Shown in pieces: positions 7,834-16,824 of a stretch of DNA of 64,000 bases. The position numbers and the translations under genes are program-made. The notes under the pieces are model-generated. The model worked only from the letters and a program-made list of their open reading frames with translations. It was not told the DNA's origin and made no database searches. The stretch is from Nocardioides sp. Root190 (GTDB lineage: Bacteria; Actinomycetota; Actinomycetes; Propionibacteriales; Nocardioidaceae). The DNA is taken from positions 633,443-697,442 of the forward strand of contig NZ_LMIA01000001.1 in NCBI RefSeq assembly GCF_001428565.1, given 5' to 3'. The number at the start of each line of letters is the position of its first letter. The first letter of the stretch is position 1.

Positions 7834-9225
7834 TCAGAACAGCTTGCGCATCAACGCACGGGCCGTCGGGCCGTACGGCGGGTAGACGATCGACGGGTCG
7901 GGCTTGAAGCCCTTCATCGCGACCGACTTGCGGTGGCTGAGGGCCTGGAAGCCCCACTCGCCGTGGTAGGCCCCCATGCCGCTGGCCCCGACGCCGCCGA
8001 AGGGCAGGCTCGGGATCAGGTAGTGGATGGCGCAGTGGTTGACCACGGCCCCACCGGCCGGGATCTCCGCCACGAGCCGCTCGGCCGTCTTCTTGTTGCG
8101 ACTGAAGACGTAGAGGCCCAGGGGCTTGGGGCGATCGTTGACGAACTCGATCACCTCGTCGACGGAGGTGAAGCTGCGCACGGGCAGGATCGGACCGAAG
8201 ATCTCCTCGGTCATCGACGGCTCGTCCACGTCGGGGTCGACCAGGATGGTCGGCTCGATCGTGAGTGCCTTCGCGTCCAGTCCGCCGCCGGCCACGACCG
8301 TGCCCTTGGTCAGCTCCAGGTAGCTCGCGAGGCGGTCGAACTGGCGCTGGTTGACGATCCGCTTCGGGCCCTCCTCCGCGGTGAACTGCGCGACGGTCTC
8401 GCGGATCCTGGCGACCAGCTGCTCCTTGACCGACTCGTGCACGAGGACGTAGTCGGGTGCGATGCAGGTCTGGCCGGAGTTCATCAGCTTCACCCACGCG
8501 ATCCGGCGGGCGACGACGTCGAGGTCGGCGTCCGCGGTGACGATCGCGGGGCTCTTTCCACCGAGCTCGAGGATGACCGGCGTCAGGGTGTTCGCTGCGC
8601 CGGCCATGATCTTGCGGCCGATCTCGGTGCCTCCGGTGAAGAAGGCGTGGTCGAACCCGAGGGACAGCAGCTCCTGGGTGACGATGCCGTCGCCCTCGAC
8701 GACCGCGAACGCGTCCTTGTCGAGGTAGTCGGGCAGCGCCTCGGCCATCAGCCGCGACGTCGCCGAGGCCACCTCTGACGGCTTGAGGACGACGCAGTTG
8801 CCGGCGGCGAACGCAGCGACCATCGGACCGAGCGACAGGTTGATCGGGTAGTTCCACGGCCCGATCACCAGCGCGACGCCGAGCGGCTCGTACTGGATGC
8901 GCGCACTCGCGGGCATCTGGGCCAACGGCACCCGACGACGCTGCGGACGCATCCACCGGCGCAGGTGCTTGATCGCCTGCTCGGCCTCGCCCTTCGGCGG
9001 CGCGATGTCGCCGAACCAGGACTCGAACGGGCTGCGCCCCAGGTCGGCGGCGAGCGCCTCGGCGATGTCGGTCTCGCGCTCGGCGAGGAAGCGCACCAGG
9101 CCCTCGAGCTGCGCCTTGCGCCACTCGTAGGGCCGGGTACGGCCGCTCTTGTACGTCGTACGGAGCCGGCCGAGGAGGTCCCCGAGCCCGGTCGTGCTGC
9201 TCTGGTCGGCAGAGGTGGCAGTCAT
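7834..9225 (-). CDS. Aldehyde dehydrogenase (class 3 / coniferyl-aldehyde-type)
   Basis: 463 residues. Seen: Asn125 in PWNYP, general base Glu220 in VILELGGK and nucleophile Cys254 in NSGQTCIAPDY. The NSGQTCIAPDY wording and length fit membrane-type fatty aldehyde / coniferyl aldehyde dehydrogenases that oxidise long or bulky aldehydes with NAD(P)+. It is the last gene of a minus-strand set with an acyl-CoA synthetase and a P450. The natural reading is alcohol or aldehyde formed by the P450, then acid, then CoA ester. Confidence 0.92.
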   Translation of the reverse strand: MTATSADQSSTTGLGDLLGRLRTTYKSGRTRPYEWRKAQLEGLVRFLAERETDIAEALAADLGRSPFESWFGDIAPPKGEAEQAIKHLRRWMRPQRRRVPLAQMPASARIQYEPLGVALVIGPWNYPINLSLGPMVAAFAAGNCVVLKPSEVASATSRLMAEALPDYLDKDAFAVVEGDGIVTQELLSLGFDHAFFTGGTEIGRKIMAGAANTLTPVILELGGKSPAIVTADADLDVVARRIAWVKLMNSGQTCIAPDYVLVHESVKEQLVARIRETVAQFTAEEGPKRIVNQRQFDRLASYLELTKGTVVAGGGLDAKALTIEPTILVDPDVDEPSMTEEIFGPILPVRSFTSVDEVIEFVNDRPKPLGLYVFSRNKKTAERLVAEIPAGGAVVNHCAIHYLIPSLPFGGVGASGMGAYHGEWGFQALSHRKSVAMKGFKPDPSIVYPPYGPTARALMRKLF

Positions 9226-9253
9226 CGTGATTCTCCAGTCAGCTCAGGTCGGC

Positions 9254-10537
9254 TCAGGTCAGCGTGTACGGCATGCGCTTGACGGCGCGGACGAAGTTGC
9301 CGACGAGGTACTCCGGCTCGCCGAGCACCAGGTTGGGTGCGCGGTGCAGCAGGTTGTCGAAGATCTCGCGGAGCTGGATCTTGGCGACGAAGTTGCCCAT
9401 GCAGAAGTGCGGGCCGCCGCCGCCGAAGCCGACGTGCGGGTTGGGGTCGCGCAGGATGTCGAACTCGTGGGCGTTCTCGAAGACGTTCTCGTCGCGGTTG
9501 CCCGACGAGTACATCATCGCGATCCAGTCGCCTTCCCTGATCTGCGCGCCGCCGAGCACCGTGTCCTGGGTGGCGGTACGACGGAAGGTCATCACCGGGG
9601 ACACCCAGCGGACGAACTCCTCGATCGCCGTACCGATGCGGCCCTGGTAGTCCTCGAGCAGCAGCGCCTTCTGCTCCGGGTACTGCTGGAGCGCACGCAT
9701 CGCGAGGCTGATCGAGTTGCGGGTGGTGTCGTTGCCTGCGACCGAGAGCAGCACGAAGAAGGCACCGATCTCGTCGTCGGTGAGCTTCTGGCCCTCGACC
9801 TCGGCGTTGACCAGACCGGTCATCAGGTCGTCCTGGGGGTTGTTGCGACGCTCCTCGGCGAGCTCCATGCCCATCATCAGCAGGCCGACGAGCGACTCGT
9901 TGAGGACCTCGCCCGGCTCGCGCCCGGCGGCAACCTCCTCGTCGGCCCAGGACACCATGCCGTCGGCGTGGTGCGCGGCCTCGAGACGCTTGTCGTCGTC
10001 GGTCAGCCCGATCATCTCGTAGATCGTCCACATCGGGAGCCGCTTGGAGACGACGTCGACGAAGTCGCCCTCAGGGTTCTCGAGGAGGTTGGTGACGATG
10101 TCGTGGGCCTGGCGCTTGATCTGGTCCTCGATCGCCTTCACCCGCTTGGGCGTGAACGCCGAGCTGACCAGGCGGCGGATCACCGGGTGGCGCGGCGCAT
10201 CCATCCCGAGGAAGCTGCCGGCGGCCTCGTTGATGTCCTCCGGCACCTCCTCCATCTGGAAGCCCTGGCCCGAGCAGAACAGGTCGGTCCGCTTGCTGAC
10301 CTCCTGGATGAGCGCATGGCTCGTGACCACCCACACGCCTTCGTTCTCCGAGGGGATGAGGGCGCCCTCGATCGGACGGTGCCAGCTGATCGGTGAGTCG
10401 GCGCGGAGCTTGGCGAAGGTGACCTCGCGCTCCTCGGCGGTCTTCGCCCAGAACGAGACCTCCGAGATGCTGTGCTCGTGGAGCGTGCGGGGCACGGTCA
10501 CGGCAGCAGTGTCGAGGTCGTTCTCGATCATGGTCAT
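9254..10537 (-). CDS. Cytochrome P450 (CYP124/125/142-like)
   Basis: 427 residues. Seen: I-helix oxygen-activation motif AGNDTT (267-272), K-helix Glu307-x-x-Arg310, and heme ligand Cys379 in GGGGPHFCMG. The DPNPHVGFGGG stretch before the Cys resembles actinobacterial CYP124/125/142 enzymes, which hydroxylate the terminal methyl of isoprenoid or sterol side chains; I infer this from memory of the families, not from alignment. It starts 2 bases after the acyl-CoA synthetase stop. A ferredoxin partner is not encoded nearby. Confidence 0.9.
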   Translation of the reverse strand: MTMIENDLDTAAVTVPRTLHEHSISEVSFWAKTAEEREVTFAKLRADSPISWHRPIEGALIPSENEGVWVVTSHALIQEVSKRTDLFCSGQGFQMEEVPEDINEAAGSFLGMDAPRHPVIRRLVSSAFTPKRVKAIEDQIKRQAHDIVTNLLENPEGDFVDVVSKRLPMWTIYEMIGLTDDDKRLEAAHHADGMVSWADEEVAAGREPGEVLNESLVGLLMMGMELAEERRNNPQDDLMTGLVNAEVEGQKLTDDEIGAFFVLLSVAGNDTTRNSISLAMRALQQYPEQKALLLEDYQGRIGTAIEEFVRWVSPVMTFRRTATQDTVLGGAQIREGDWIAMMYSSGNRDENVFENAHEFDILRDPNPHVGFGGGGPHFCMGNFVAKIQLREIFDNLLHRAPNLVLGEPEYLVGNFVRAVKRMPYTLT

Positions 10538-10539
10538 GG

Positions 10540-12075
10540 TCAGACTCCCGTCGGGACGTACAGCTTCTCGAGCTCGCGCTTGACGAGCTTGCCGGTGGGC
10601 AGGCGCGGGATCTCGCCGATGAAGTCGACGGTCCGGGGCGCCTTGAAGTGGGCGATCCGCTCACGGGTGTAGTCGATGAGCTCCTGCGCGAGCTCGTCCG
10701 AGGCCGCCGCGGGGTCCTTGAGCTGGACCACTGCCTTGACCTGCTGGCCCATCTCGTCGTCCGGGACGCCGATCACGGCGACGTCGTAGATCGCCGGGTG
10801 CAGGGTGAGCACGGCCTCGACCTCGGCCGGGTAGATGTTCACGCCGCCGGAGATGATCGTGAACGCCTTGCGGTCGGTGAGGAACAGGTAGCCGTCCTCG
10901 TCTAGGTAGCCGAGGTCGCCGACGGCGGTCCACGACTGGTGCTGCGGGTGGGTCGCCTCGGCCGTCTTGGCCGGGTCGTTGTGGTACTCGAACGGGCGGG
11001 TCTCGCGCTCGAAGTAGACGGTGCCGACCTGACCGGCGGGCAGCTCGACGCCGTCCTCGTCGCAGATGTGGGTGATGCCGATCATCGCCTTGCCGACGGT
11101 GCCGCGCTTGCTGAGCCACTCCGGCGACGAGACGAAGGTGATGCCGTTCTGCTCGGTCGAGCCGTAGTACTCGAAGACGACCGGCCCCCACCAGTCGATC
11201 ATCGCCTGCTTGACGTCGGGCGGACACGGGGCAGCAGCGTGGACGGCGAGACGGAGGGTGCCGTGGGCGTACCTGGCCCGCGTCTCCTCGGGGAGCTGGA
11301 GCATCCGCACGAACATGGTGGGCACGAACTGCGCGGTGGTGACGCCGTACTTCTCGATCGCGGCCAGGGCACCCTCGGCGTCGAACTTCTCCATCATCAC
11401 GACCGTGCCGCCGAGGGCCTGGACGGCGCCGCTCCACTTGAGCGGCGCTGCGTGGTAGACCGGCGCGGGCTGCAGGTAGACGTCACCCGGACCGACCTTG
11501 AAGGGTCCGCCGAGGAGTCCGGTGATCGGGTCGCCGGGCTGGTCGACCTGGATCGGCAGCATGGCCTGCTTGACGCCCTTCGGGCGGCCGGTGGTGCCGG
11601 AGGAGTACATCATGTCGGAGCCACGGGGCTGGTCGACGAGGCGCTCGCCGGCGCTGGCGAGCAGGTCGTCGTACGACGTGTAGCCCTCGACCTGGCCACC
11701 GAAGACGAACGCGTGCTCGACCTGGGCGGACAGCTCGCGGACCGCGGCCGCGCCCGAGACGCCGGCCGAGGCGATCAAGGCCTTGGCGCCGCTGTCGCTG
11801 ACGATGTAGGCGATCTCGTCGGCGTTGAGGTTGCGGTTGACCGGGGTGATGTAGAGACCCGAGCGCATGCACGCCCAGTAGATCTCGAAGCACTCGGCAG
11901 CGTTGTCGGACAGCATCGCGACGACGTCGCCCTTGCGCAGTCCCAGACCGTGCAACGCGCTCGCCAGGGCCGCGGAGTTGTCGTCGAGCTGGCCGTAGGT
12001 GACGACTCGTCCCGAGCCCGTCATCACGACGGCCGGGTGGTCGGGGTTGGTCGCTGCGTGGGCTCCTGGATACAT
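10540..12075 (-). CDS. Acyl-CoA synthetase, AMP-forming (FadD-type)
   Basis: 511 residues. Seen: the P-loop YSSGTTGRPKG (157-167), hinge-region motif TDRKAFTIISGGVNIYP near residue 400 and C-terminal catalytic Lys496 in LPTGK. It activates a carboxylic acid to its CoA thioester with ATP. First gene of the minus-strand P450 / aldehyde dehydrogenase operon, so its substrate is probably the acid those enzymes produce. The 188-base gap to the divergent SDR contains the operator at 12176. Confidence 0.92.
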   Translation of the reverse strand: MYPGAHAATNPDHPAVVMTGSGRVVTYGQLDDNSAALASALHGLGLRKGDVVAMLSDNAAECFEIYWACMRSGLYITPVNRNLNADEIAYIVSDSGAKALIASAGVSGAAAVRELSAQVEHAFVFGGQVEGYTSYDDLLASAGERLVDQPRGSDMMYSSGTTGRPKGVKQAMLPIQVDQPGDPITGLLGGPFKVGPGDVYLQPAPVYHAAPLKWSGAVQALGGTVVMMEKFDAEGALAAIEKYGVTTAQFVPTMFVRMLQLPEETRARYAHGTLRLAVHAAAPCPPDVKQAMIDWWGPVVFEYYGSTEQNGITFVSSPEWLSKRGTVGKAMIGITHICDEDGVELPAGQVGTVYFERETRPFEYHNDPAKTAEATHPQHQSWTAVGDLGYLDEDGYLFLTDRKAFTIISGGVNIYPAEVEAVLTLHPAIYDVAVIGVPDDEMGQQVKAVVQLKDPAAASDELAQELIDYTRERIAHFKAPRTVDFIGEIPRLPTGKLVKRELEKLYVPTGV

Positions 12076-12175
12076 CGTGCACCTTCCGGTTCGTGTTGCT
12101 CGTTGGGGGTGAGGACGCCGACCTGGTCCGATCTCCCCGAGAAATCAGACATGTGCGGGGCGTCACAAACTACCG

Positions 12176-12192
12176 TAACCTGAGTTATGCTG
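12176..12192. promoter_or_regulatory. Second copy of the TAAC...GTTA-type operator
   Basis: TAACCTGAGTTATGCTG matches the 17-bp site at 6959-6975 at 11 of the 14 symmetric positions, with a better left half. It lies between the divergent acyl-CoA synthetase and SDR genes. It suggests that the TetR protein at 7059 also controls the P450 operon or the SDR-carboxylase genes. Confidence 0.5.
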
Positions 12193-12263
12193 GACGTCCA
12201 GAGCCCGCCTTGTCACATTGCGGGTTTTCTGATTCTCTTTTAAAAAAGACCTTGGAGGCGACC

Positions 12264-13106
12264 ATGACCGCATCGACCGGAGCCCGCACCCTGAGCGGCA
12301 AGCGCATTGCAATCACCGGTGCAGGCCGCGGTATCGGCCGCGCCACCGCAGAGGAGCTGCACCGCCGTGGTGCCCTCGTCGCGATCGGCGACATCGACAC
12401 CGATTCGGCCAAGGACGCCGCGACCGCCATCGGCGGCGACGTCAGCGCCCACCACATCGACGTGACCGACAGCGAGTCCTTCGCGGCCTTCCTCGCCGAC
12501 GCCAAGCAGGCGATGGGCGGCCTGGACGTGCTGATCAACAACGCCGGCGTCATGCCGATCGGGCACTTCCTCGACATCAGCGAGGACACAGTGCGCCGGG
12601 CCACCGAGATCAACCTGCTCGGCCCCACCCTGGGCATGCGCGCCGCCCTGCCCGACATGCTCGCGGAGGGCCGGGGCCACATCGTCAACGTGGCGTCCGT
12701 CGCCGGCAAGGCCGCCGTTCCCGGCGGCCTGTACTACTGCTCCCACAAGGCCGGCGTGATCGCGCTGACCGAGGGCGCCCGCCTCGAGTTCGGCGGCCGC
12801 GGCATCGACTTCACCTGTGTGATGCCGTCCTTCACCAACACCGACCTCATCGCCGGCACCAAGGGCACCAAGTTCCTCAAGAACGTGGAGCCGGAGGACG
12901 TCGCCAAGGGGATCGCCGACGCCATCGAGCACAAGCACAAGGACGTCTACCTGCCGAAGTCGCTGCGGCAGATCACCTTCACCCAGTCCCTCACCGGGCG
13001 CCGGATGCGCGACTTCCTCAACAACAAGCTGGGCGCCTACAGCACCTTCCTGGACATCGACCAGGCCGGCCGCGCGGCGTACAACGATCGGATCAGCAAG
13101 AGCTGA
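12264..13106 (+). CDS. SDR-family oxidoreductase
   Basis: 280 residues. Seen: TGAGRGIG (18-25), NNAG (92-95), Ser145, Tyr158 and Lys162 (YCSHK). The long C-terminal tail (about residues 225-280, ending in AAYNDRISKS) is longer than in FabG-like enzymes and resembles the actinobacterial retinol/steroid-dehydrogenase-like SDRs. I chose the ATG at 12264 because GGAGG ends 5 bases upstream. A carboxylase subunit gene follows 3 bases after its stop, so the two are cotranscribed. Confidence 0.9.
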   Translation: MTASTGARTLSGKRIAITGAGRGIGRATAEELHRRGALVAIGDIDTDSAKDAATAIGGDVSAHHIDVTDSESFAAFLADAKQAMGGLDVLINNAGVMPIGHFLDISEDTVRRATEINLLGPTLGMRAALPDMLAEGRGHIVNVASVAGKAAVPGGLYYCSHKAGVIALTEGARLEFGGRGIDFTCVMPSFTNTDLIAGTKGTKFLKNVEPEDVAKGIADAIEHKHKDVYLPKSLRQITFTQSLTGRRMRDFLNNKLGAYSTFLDIDQAGRAAYNDRISKS

Positions 13107-13109
13107 GTC

Positions 13110-14651
13110 ATGGCCGAACTCCCGCACGAAGCAGCCGTTCGCGCGCTGCAGGACGACGCACGTCCCGATGCCGTCCGCCGTCAGCACGAACGCGGCAAGC
13201 GCACTGCTCGCGAGCGGATCGCGATGCTCGTCGACGACGGCAGCTTCCGGGAGATCGGCGCACTGGCCCGACCCGAGGAACCCGGACCTCGGGGTGAGCC
13301 GCTGCTCGGCGACGGCGTCGTGACCGGGACCGCCCGCATCGACGGCCGGCCGGTCGTGCTCACCTCGACCGACCACAGCGTCGCCGGCGGCAGCAACGGA
13401 CTGGTCGGCAACGAGAAGTGGCGCCGGTGCAGCGAGATCGCCGCCACCCGCGGGATCCCGCTGGTGATGCTCCTCGACGGCGGCGGGCACCGGATCCACG
13501 AAGGCCTGGACGCCCGCGACTTCGCCGGCGGGTTCGACATCCAGGAGATGCAGACCCGGCTCAGCGGCTGGGTCCCGATGGTGGCAGCGATCCTCGGGCC
13601 GGGCTACGGCCAGCCCACCCTCGGCGCCTCGATGTGCGACTACGTCGTGGCCGTCCGCGGCACCGCGACCATCGGCATGGCCCCACCGGCACTCGTCCGG
13701 GCCGCCACCGGGGAGAACACCGACGCCGAAGCCCTCAACGGGGCCGACGTGCAGGCGTCGTACGGCTCGATCGACCTCGCTGTCGACACCGAGGGCGAGG
13801 CCCTCGACGCACTGCGGTGGTACCTCGACCTGCTCCCCTCGAACGCCGAGGCCGAGCTCCCGCGCGAGGTCAGCGCACTCCCCCGGGCCGCGGCCCTCGC
13901 GGCGATCGACACCAACGTCCCGGCCAACCTGCGCCAGGCCTACGACATGGCCGAGGTGATCGCCGGCATGGTCGACGAGGACAGCGAGGTCGAGCTCAAG
14001 TCGTCGTACGCCCCCAACCTGATCACCACGCTGGCACGGATCGAGGGGCGCCCGATCGGCATCATTGCCAACCAGCCGCTGGCCCGCGCCGGGATGCTCG
14101 ACGCGGCGGCGGCCGACAAGGCCGCGCACCTGGTCTCCCTGTGCGACGCCTTCGGCATCCCGATCCTGGTGCTCATCGACCTGCCGGGCCTGGCCGTCGG
14201 CGCCGATGCCGAGAAGTCCGGTCTGGCGCGCTCCAGCGCCCGCCTGTCGCTGGAGCTCGGCTCCGCGACGGTCCCGACCTTCACCGTCGTCGTCCGCAAG
14301 GGGTACGGCGGCGGCTACGTGATCATGTCCGGCGGCCGGACCTTCCACCCCGAGCTGGTCGTGGCCTGGCCGCACGCGGAGACGGCCGTGATGGCCGTGG
14401 ACACCGCGATCGAGCTGGTCTTCGGGCGCGATCTCGCGAGCGCTGCCGACCCTGCCGCGCGCCGGCTCGAGCTGGCCGAGCAGTTCCGCGACAAGCTCGG
14501 GGCGGTGCGCGGCGCCGAGGGCTTCGGGTACGACGCCGTGATCCGTCCGAGCGAGACGCGGGCCTGGCTCGCCGACCTCCTGGCGACCCTGCCGCGACAC
14601 CGACTGATGCAGACGTTCACGCCCCGGAGGCATCCCGTCGCACCCCTCTGA
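13110..14651 (+). CDS. Acyl-CoA carboxylase beta (carboxyltransferase) subunit
   Basis: 513 residues, both halves of the carboxyltransferase fold. Seen: ARERIAMLVDDGSFREI near the N-terminus, LLDGGGHRIHEG, and the C-terminal IVLIDLPGLAVG / RKGYGGGYVIMSGG regions that form oxyanion holes. It transfers carboxybiotin to an acyl-CoA such as propionyl-, methylcrotonyl- or a longer branched acyl-CoA. A biotin carboxylase alpha subunit is not in the window and must come from elsewhere. The position after an SDR in a lipid-catabolic island suggests a branched or isoprenoid acyl-CoA, but the residue pattern does not decide it. Confidence 0.88.
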   Translation: MAELPHEAAVRALQDDARPDAVRRQHERGKRTARERIAMLVDDGSFREIGALARPEEPGPRGEPLLGDGVVTGTARIDGRPVVLTSTDHSVAGGSNGLVGNEKWRRCSEIAATRGIPLVMLLDGGGHRIHEGLDARDFAGGFDIQEMQTRLSGWVPMVAAILGPGYGQPTLGASMCDYVVAVRGTATIGMAPPALVRAATGENTDAEALNGADVQASYGSIDLAVDTEGEALDALRWYLDLLPSNAEAELPREVSALPRAAALAAIDTNVPANLRQAYDMAEVIAGMVDEDSEVELKSSYAPNLITTLARIEGRPIGIIANQPLARAGMLDAAAADKAAHLVSLCDAFGIPILVLIDLPGLAVGADAEKSGLARSSARLSLELGSATVPTFTVVVRKGYGGGYVIMSGGRTFHPELVVAWPHAETAVMAVDTAIELVFGRDLASAADPAARRLELAEQFRDKLGAVRGAEGFGYDAVIRPSETRAWLADLLATLPRHRLMQTFTPRRHPVAPL

Positions 14652-14854
14652 GGGGGCTCTGAGGGGGTCCAGGGAGTACCGATCACGGTGCGAGTCACGG
14701 CTGCGCCGGCGTGAGGAGTGCCACGCCCGGAACGTGACGGCCGCCACTGCGCTAACTATTGCAAGCAGGTCACCATGGGGAAGTTGAGACCTTCCCGACC
14801 CGGGGAGGCCGCCCACGCGCGCCGAGGCCCGCGACGACGTGGAGCGACATCGAA
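14652..14854. other. Gap upstream of the riboswitch
   Basis: First part of the 358-base gap between the carboxylase subunit and NlpC/P60 genes. It should hold the promoter of the riboswitch-controlled hydrolase; the only AT-richer stretch is around 14750-14762 (GCTAACTATTGC). No gene or clear terminator seen. Confidence 0.4.
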
Positions 14855-15000
14855 TGACGATGAAGTAGTCGCGGGCACGGGAGAACCAGCAGTACGCCGG
14901 ACCACCCCCTGGGGGAGGGACGGCTCGGGGCGAAGGATTCCAGTCCTGGGCAACAGCAGCCCAAGCCCGACAGGTCACCTCTCGAAGGCGTCGCTGCGGA
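14855..15000 (+). ncRNA. Probable c-di-AMP riboswitch (ydaO/yuaA type)
   Basis: The leader of the NlpC/P60 gene contains the ordered conserved blocks of this class: CGGGAGAACCA, GGGGCGAAGGATT and AGCCCGACAGGTCACCTC followed by GAAGGCG (family consensus roughly GGAACCA, GGGGTGAAT, AACCCGACAGCTAACCTC, GTAGGCG). In actinomycetes this riboswitch commonly controls cell-wall hydrolases of the Rpf and NlpC/P60 types, matching the gene 10 bases downstream. High c-di-AMP would be expected to switch the gene off. Boundaries are approximate. Confidence 0.75.
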
Positions 15001-15009
15001 GACACTCCG

Positions 15010-15564
15010 ATGTCCACCACTTTCACGCGAGTTGGCGCGCGCCTGCTCGTCATCCCACTCACCACGTCCGTCTTCCTCGCGGCGCCGGCGCCCTCGTCGC
15101 ACGCCGCCACCCGGACCGCCGTCGTCAGCACCACCACCGCCACCGACGTGCGCACCCAGGTCCAGACCGGGACCGCCACGCGCGCCGAGCGCCGTGCGGA
15201 GCGCATCGCCCAGCGCAAGCGCTTCGGCAACCGCGCCGTCTCGGTGGCCCGGAGCCGCGCCGGCTCGGCCTACCGCTACGGCGGCACCGGTCCGCGCGCC
15301 TTCGACTGCTCCGGCCTGACCCAGTGGGTCTACAAGAAGCTCGGCAAGCGGCTCCCCCGTACCTCCGACGCCCAGGCCGGCGCCGTACGCCGTGTGAAGC
15401 ACCCGCGCCGGGGCGACCTGGTGTTCTTCCACAACGGCGGCAACGTCTACCACGTCGGCATCTACGCCGGTCGTCACCAGCTGTGGCACGCCTCGCGGCC
15501 CGGAACGCCGGTCCAGAAGGCCCGGATCTGGAGCAACTCGGTCTTCTACGGCCGGGTGCGCTGA
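15010..15564 (+). CDS. Secreted NlpC/P60 peptidoglycan endopeptidase
   Basis: 184 residues. An N-terminal signal peptide is visible (hydrophobic LLVIPLTTSVFLAAPAP, cleavage near residues 31-33), then an Ala/Arg-rich linker and a compact NlpC/P60 domain. Catalytic residues: Cys100 in FDCSGLT, His148 in VYHVGIY and a third residue at His160 in LWHAS. It cuts peptide stems in peptidoglycan outside the cell. Expression is probably set by the c-di-AMP riboswitch directly upstream. Confidence 0.93.
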   Translation: MSTTFTRVGARLLVIPLTTSVFLAAPAPSSHAATRTAVVSTTTATDVRTQVQTGTATRAERRAERIAQRKRFGNRAVSVARSRAGSAYRYGGTGPRAFDCSGLTQWVYKKLGKRLPRTSDAQAGAVRRVKHPRRGDLVFFHNGGNVYHVGIYAGRHQLWHASRPGTPVQKARIWSNSVFYGRVR

Positions 15565-15651
15565 GACAGGCACCCCGCGGAGAGCAGCGACCGCCGGTCC
15601 CCCGGAGTGGGGCACCGGCGGTTGCTGCGTCCGGTGCGCGATGCTGGTGAC

Positions 15652-15954
15652 GTGACGATCTACGTCGACGACATGCAGCTCTCCGCCCGGGTCGGCCCGG
15701 TCGAGGGCGTGTGGTCCCACCTGCTCTCCGACCTGCCCGGCGAGGCCGGTCAGCGCGAGCTGGTCGCCTTCGCCGAACGTCTCGGCATGGAGGCCCGGTG
15801 GATCCAGAACGAGGGCACCGCCACCGAGCACTTCGACCTGCGCGAGCCCATGCGGCAGCGGGCGCTCGAGCTCGGCGCGACGCCGATCACCTACGGGCGC
15901 GCCGTCGCCGCACTGACCCGTGCGAAGCGAGCGGCGAACCCTGCCGGAGGTTGA
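15652..15954 (+). CDS. DUF4031 domain protein
   Basis: 100 residues from a GTG at 15652; starts MTIYVDDMQL, then HFDLREPMRQRAL. The short all-in-one domain with YVDD near the start is characteristic of the uncharacterised DUF4031 family common in actinomycetes. No catalytic residues are established for the family. It converges on the crotonase gene with 12 bases between stops. Confidence 0.75.
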   Translation: MTIYVDDMQLSARVGPVEGVWSHLLSDLPGEAGQRELVAFAERLGMEARWIQNEGTATEHFDLREPMRQRALELGATPITYGRAVAALTRAKRAANPAGG

Positions 15955-15966
15955 GGTACGAGGCGC

Positions 15967-16782
15967 TCAGCGGCCGGTGAACTCCGGCGGACGCTTCTCG
16001 GCGAAGGACGACATCGCCTCGTCGAGGTCGTTGCTCAGCAGGAACGCGGCGTTCCACACGGCGGTGTAGCGCAGACCGGCCTCGACGCGGGGTCCGCGCT
16101 CGACGTCGAGGACGTCCTTGATGCCGTGCAGCACCAGCGGAGAGTTGGCGGCGATCCGGCCCGCCAGCTCCCGCGCGGCAGTCCGGGCGGCAGCCGCGTC
16201 CGGGTGGACGTGGTTGACCAGGCCGATGGCGGCTGCCCGCTCGGCGTCGATGTCGTCACCGGTGAGGGCGAGCTCGCGCAGGTGGCCGTCACCGATCACA
16301 CCGACGAGGCGCTGGAGGCTGCCGAGGTCGGCCACGATGCCGACCTTGGCCTCGCGGACGCTGAAGACGGCATCGGCGGAGGCGACGCGCACGTCACAGG
16401 CGACCGCGAGGTCCACCCCGCCACCGATGCACCAGCCGGTGACGGCGGCCACCGTCGGCGTACGCGTGTTGGCGACGGCGTCCAGAGCGCCCTGCCAGCG
16501 CCGGATCAGCGCGAGGAGGTGCTGACGCCCGCCGGCGTCGGTCGCCGTCCGCAGGGGCACGAAGGTCCGGGCGGCCTCCTGCAGGTCGAGGCCGAAGGAG
16601 AAGTGGGCACCGGAACCCGTCACGACGATCGCACGCACCTCGGGGTCGGCATCGAGCGAGGTGAAGGTCTCCTCGAGCTCGACGAAGAAGGCCTCGTCCA
16701 TGACGGCCTTGCCGCCGGAACCGGCCAGCTCGACGGTGGCGACGTGTCCGTCGTGGGTGACGGTGAACCGCTTCTCTGTCAT
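15967..16782 (-). CDS. Crotonase-fold delta3,5-delta2,4-dienoyl-CoA isomerase (ECH1-like)
   Basis: 271 residues. Seen: oxyanion-hole region CIGGGVDLAVACD and the three acidic residues of mammalian ECH1 at matching places: Asp124 (GGVDLA), Glu144 (SVREAKVG) and Asp152 (VADLGSLQRL). Ordinary enoyl-CoA hydratases lack this set, so I call an isomerase of odd-position unsaturated fatty acyl-CoAs rather than a hydratase. The ATG at 16782 is 42 bases from the divergent FAD/Fe-S oxidoreductase start, so the two genes share one promoter region. Confidence 0.85.
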   Translation of the reverse strand: MTEKRFTVTHDGHVATVELAGSGGKAVMDEAFFVELEETFTSLDADPEVRAIVVTGSGAHFSFGLDLQEAARTFVPLRTATDAGGRQHLLALIRRWQGALDAVANTRTPTVAAVTGWCIGGGVDLAVACDVRVASADAVFSVREAKVGIVADLGSLQRLVGVIGDGHLRELALTGDDIDAERAAAIGLVNHVHPDAAAARTAARELAGRIAANSPLVLHGIKDVLDVERGPRVEAGLRYTAVWNAAFLLSNDLDEAMSSFAEKRPPEFTGR

Positions 16783-16824
16783 GCGGCGAGAGTAGAGGAA
16801 CGGCGTGCCGATAGATTTGCTCCC

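Noticed and set aside
12240..15230. 996-residue open frame on the minus strand
   Set aside because: Antisense to the SDR, carboxylase and NlpC/P60 genes; no motif, only composition-driven openness.
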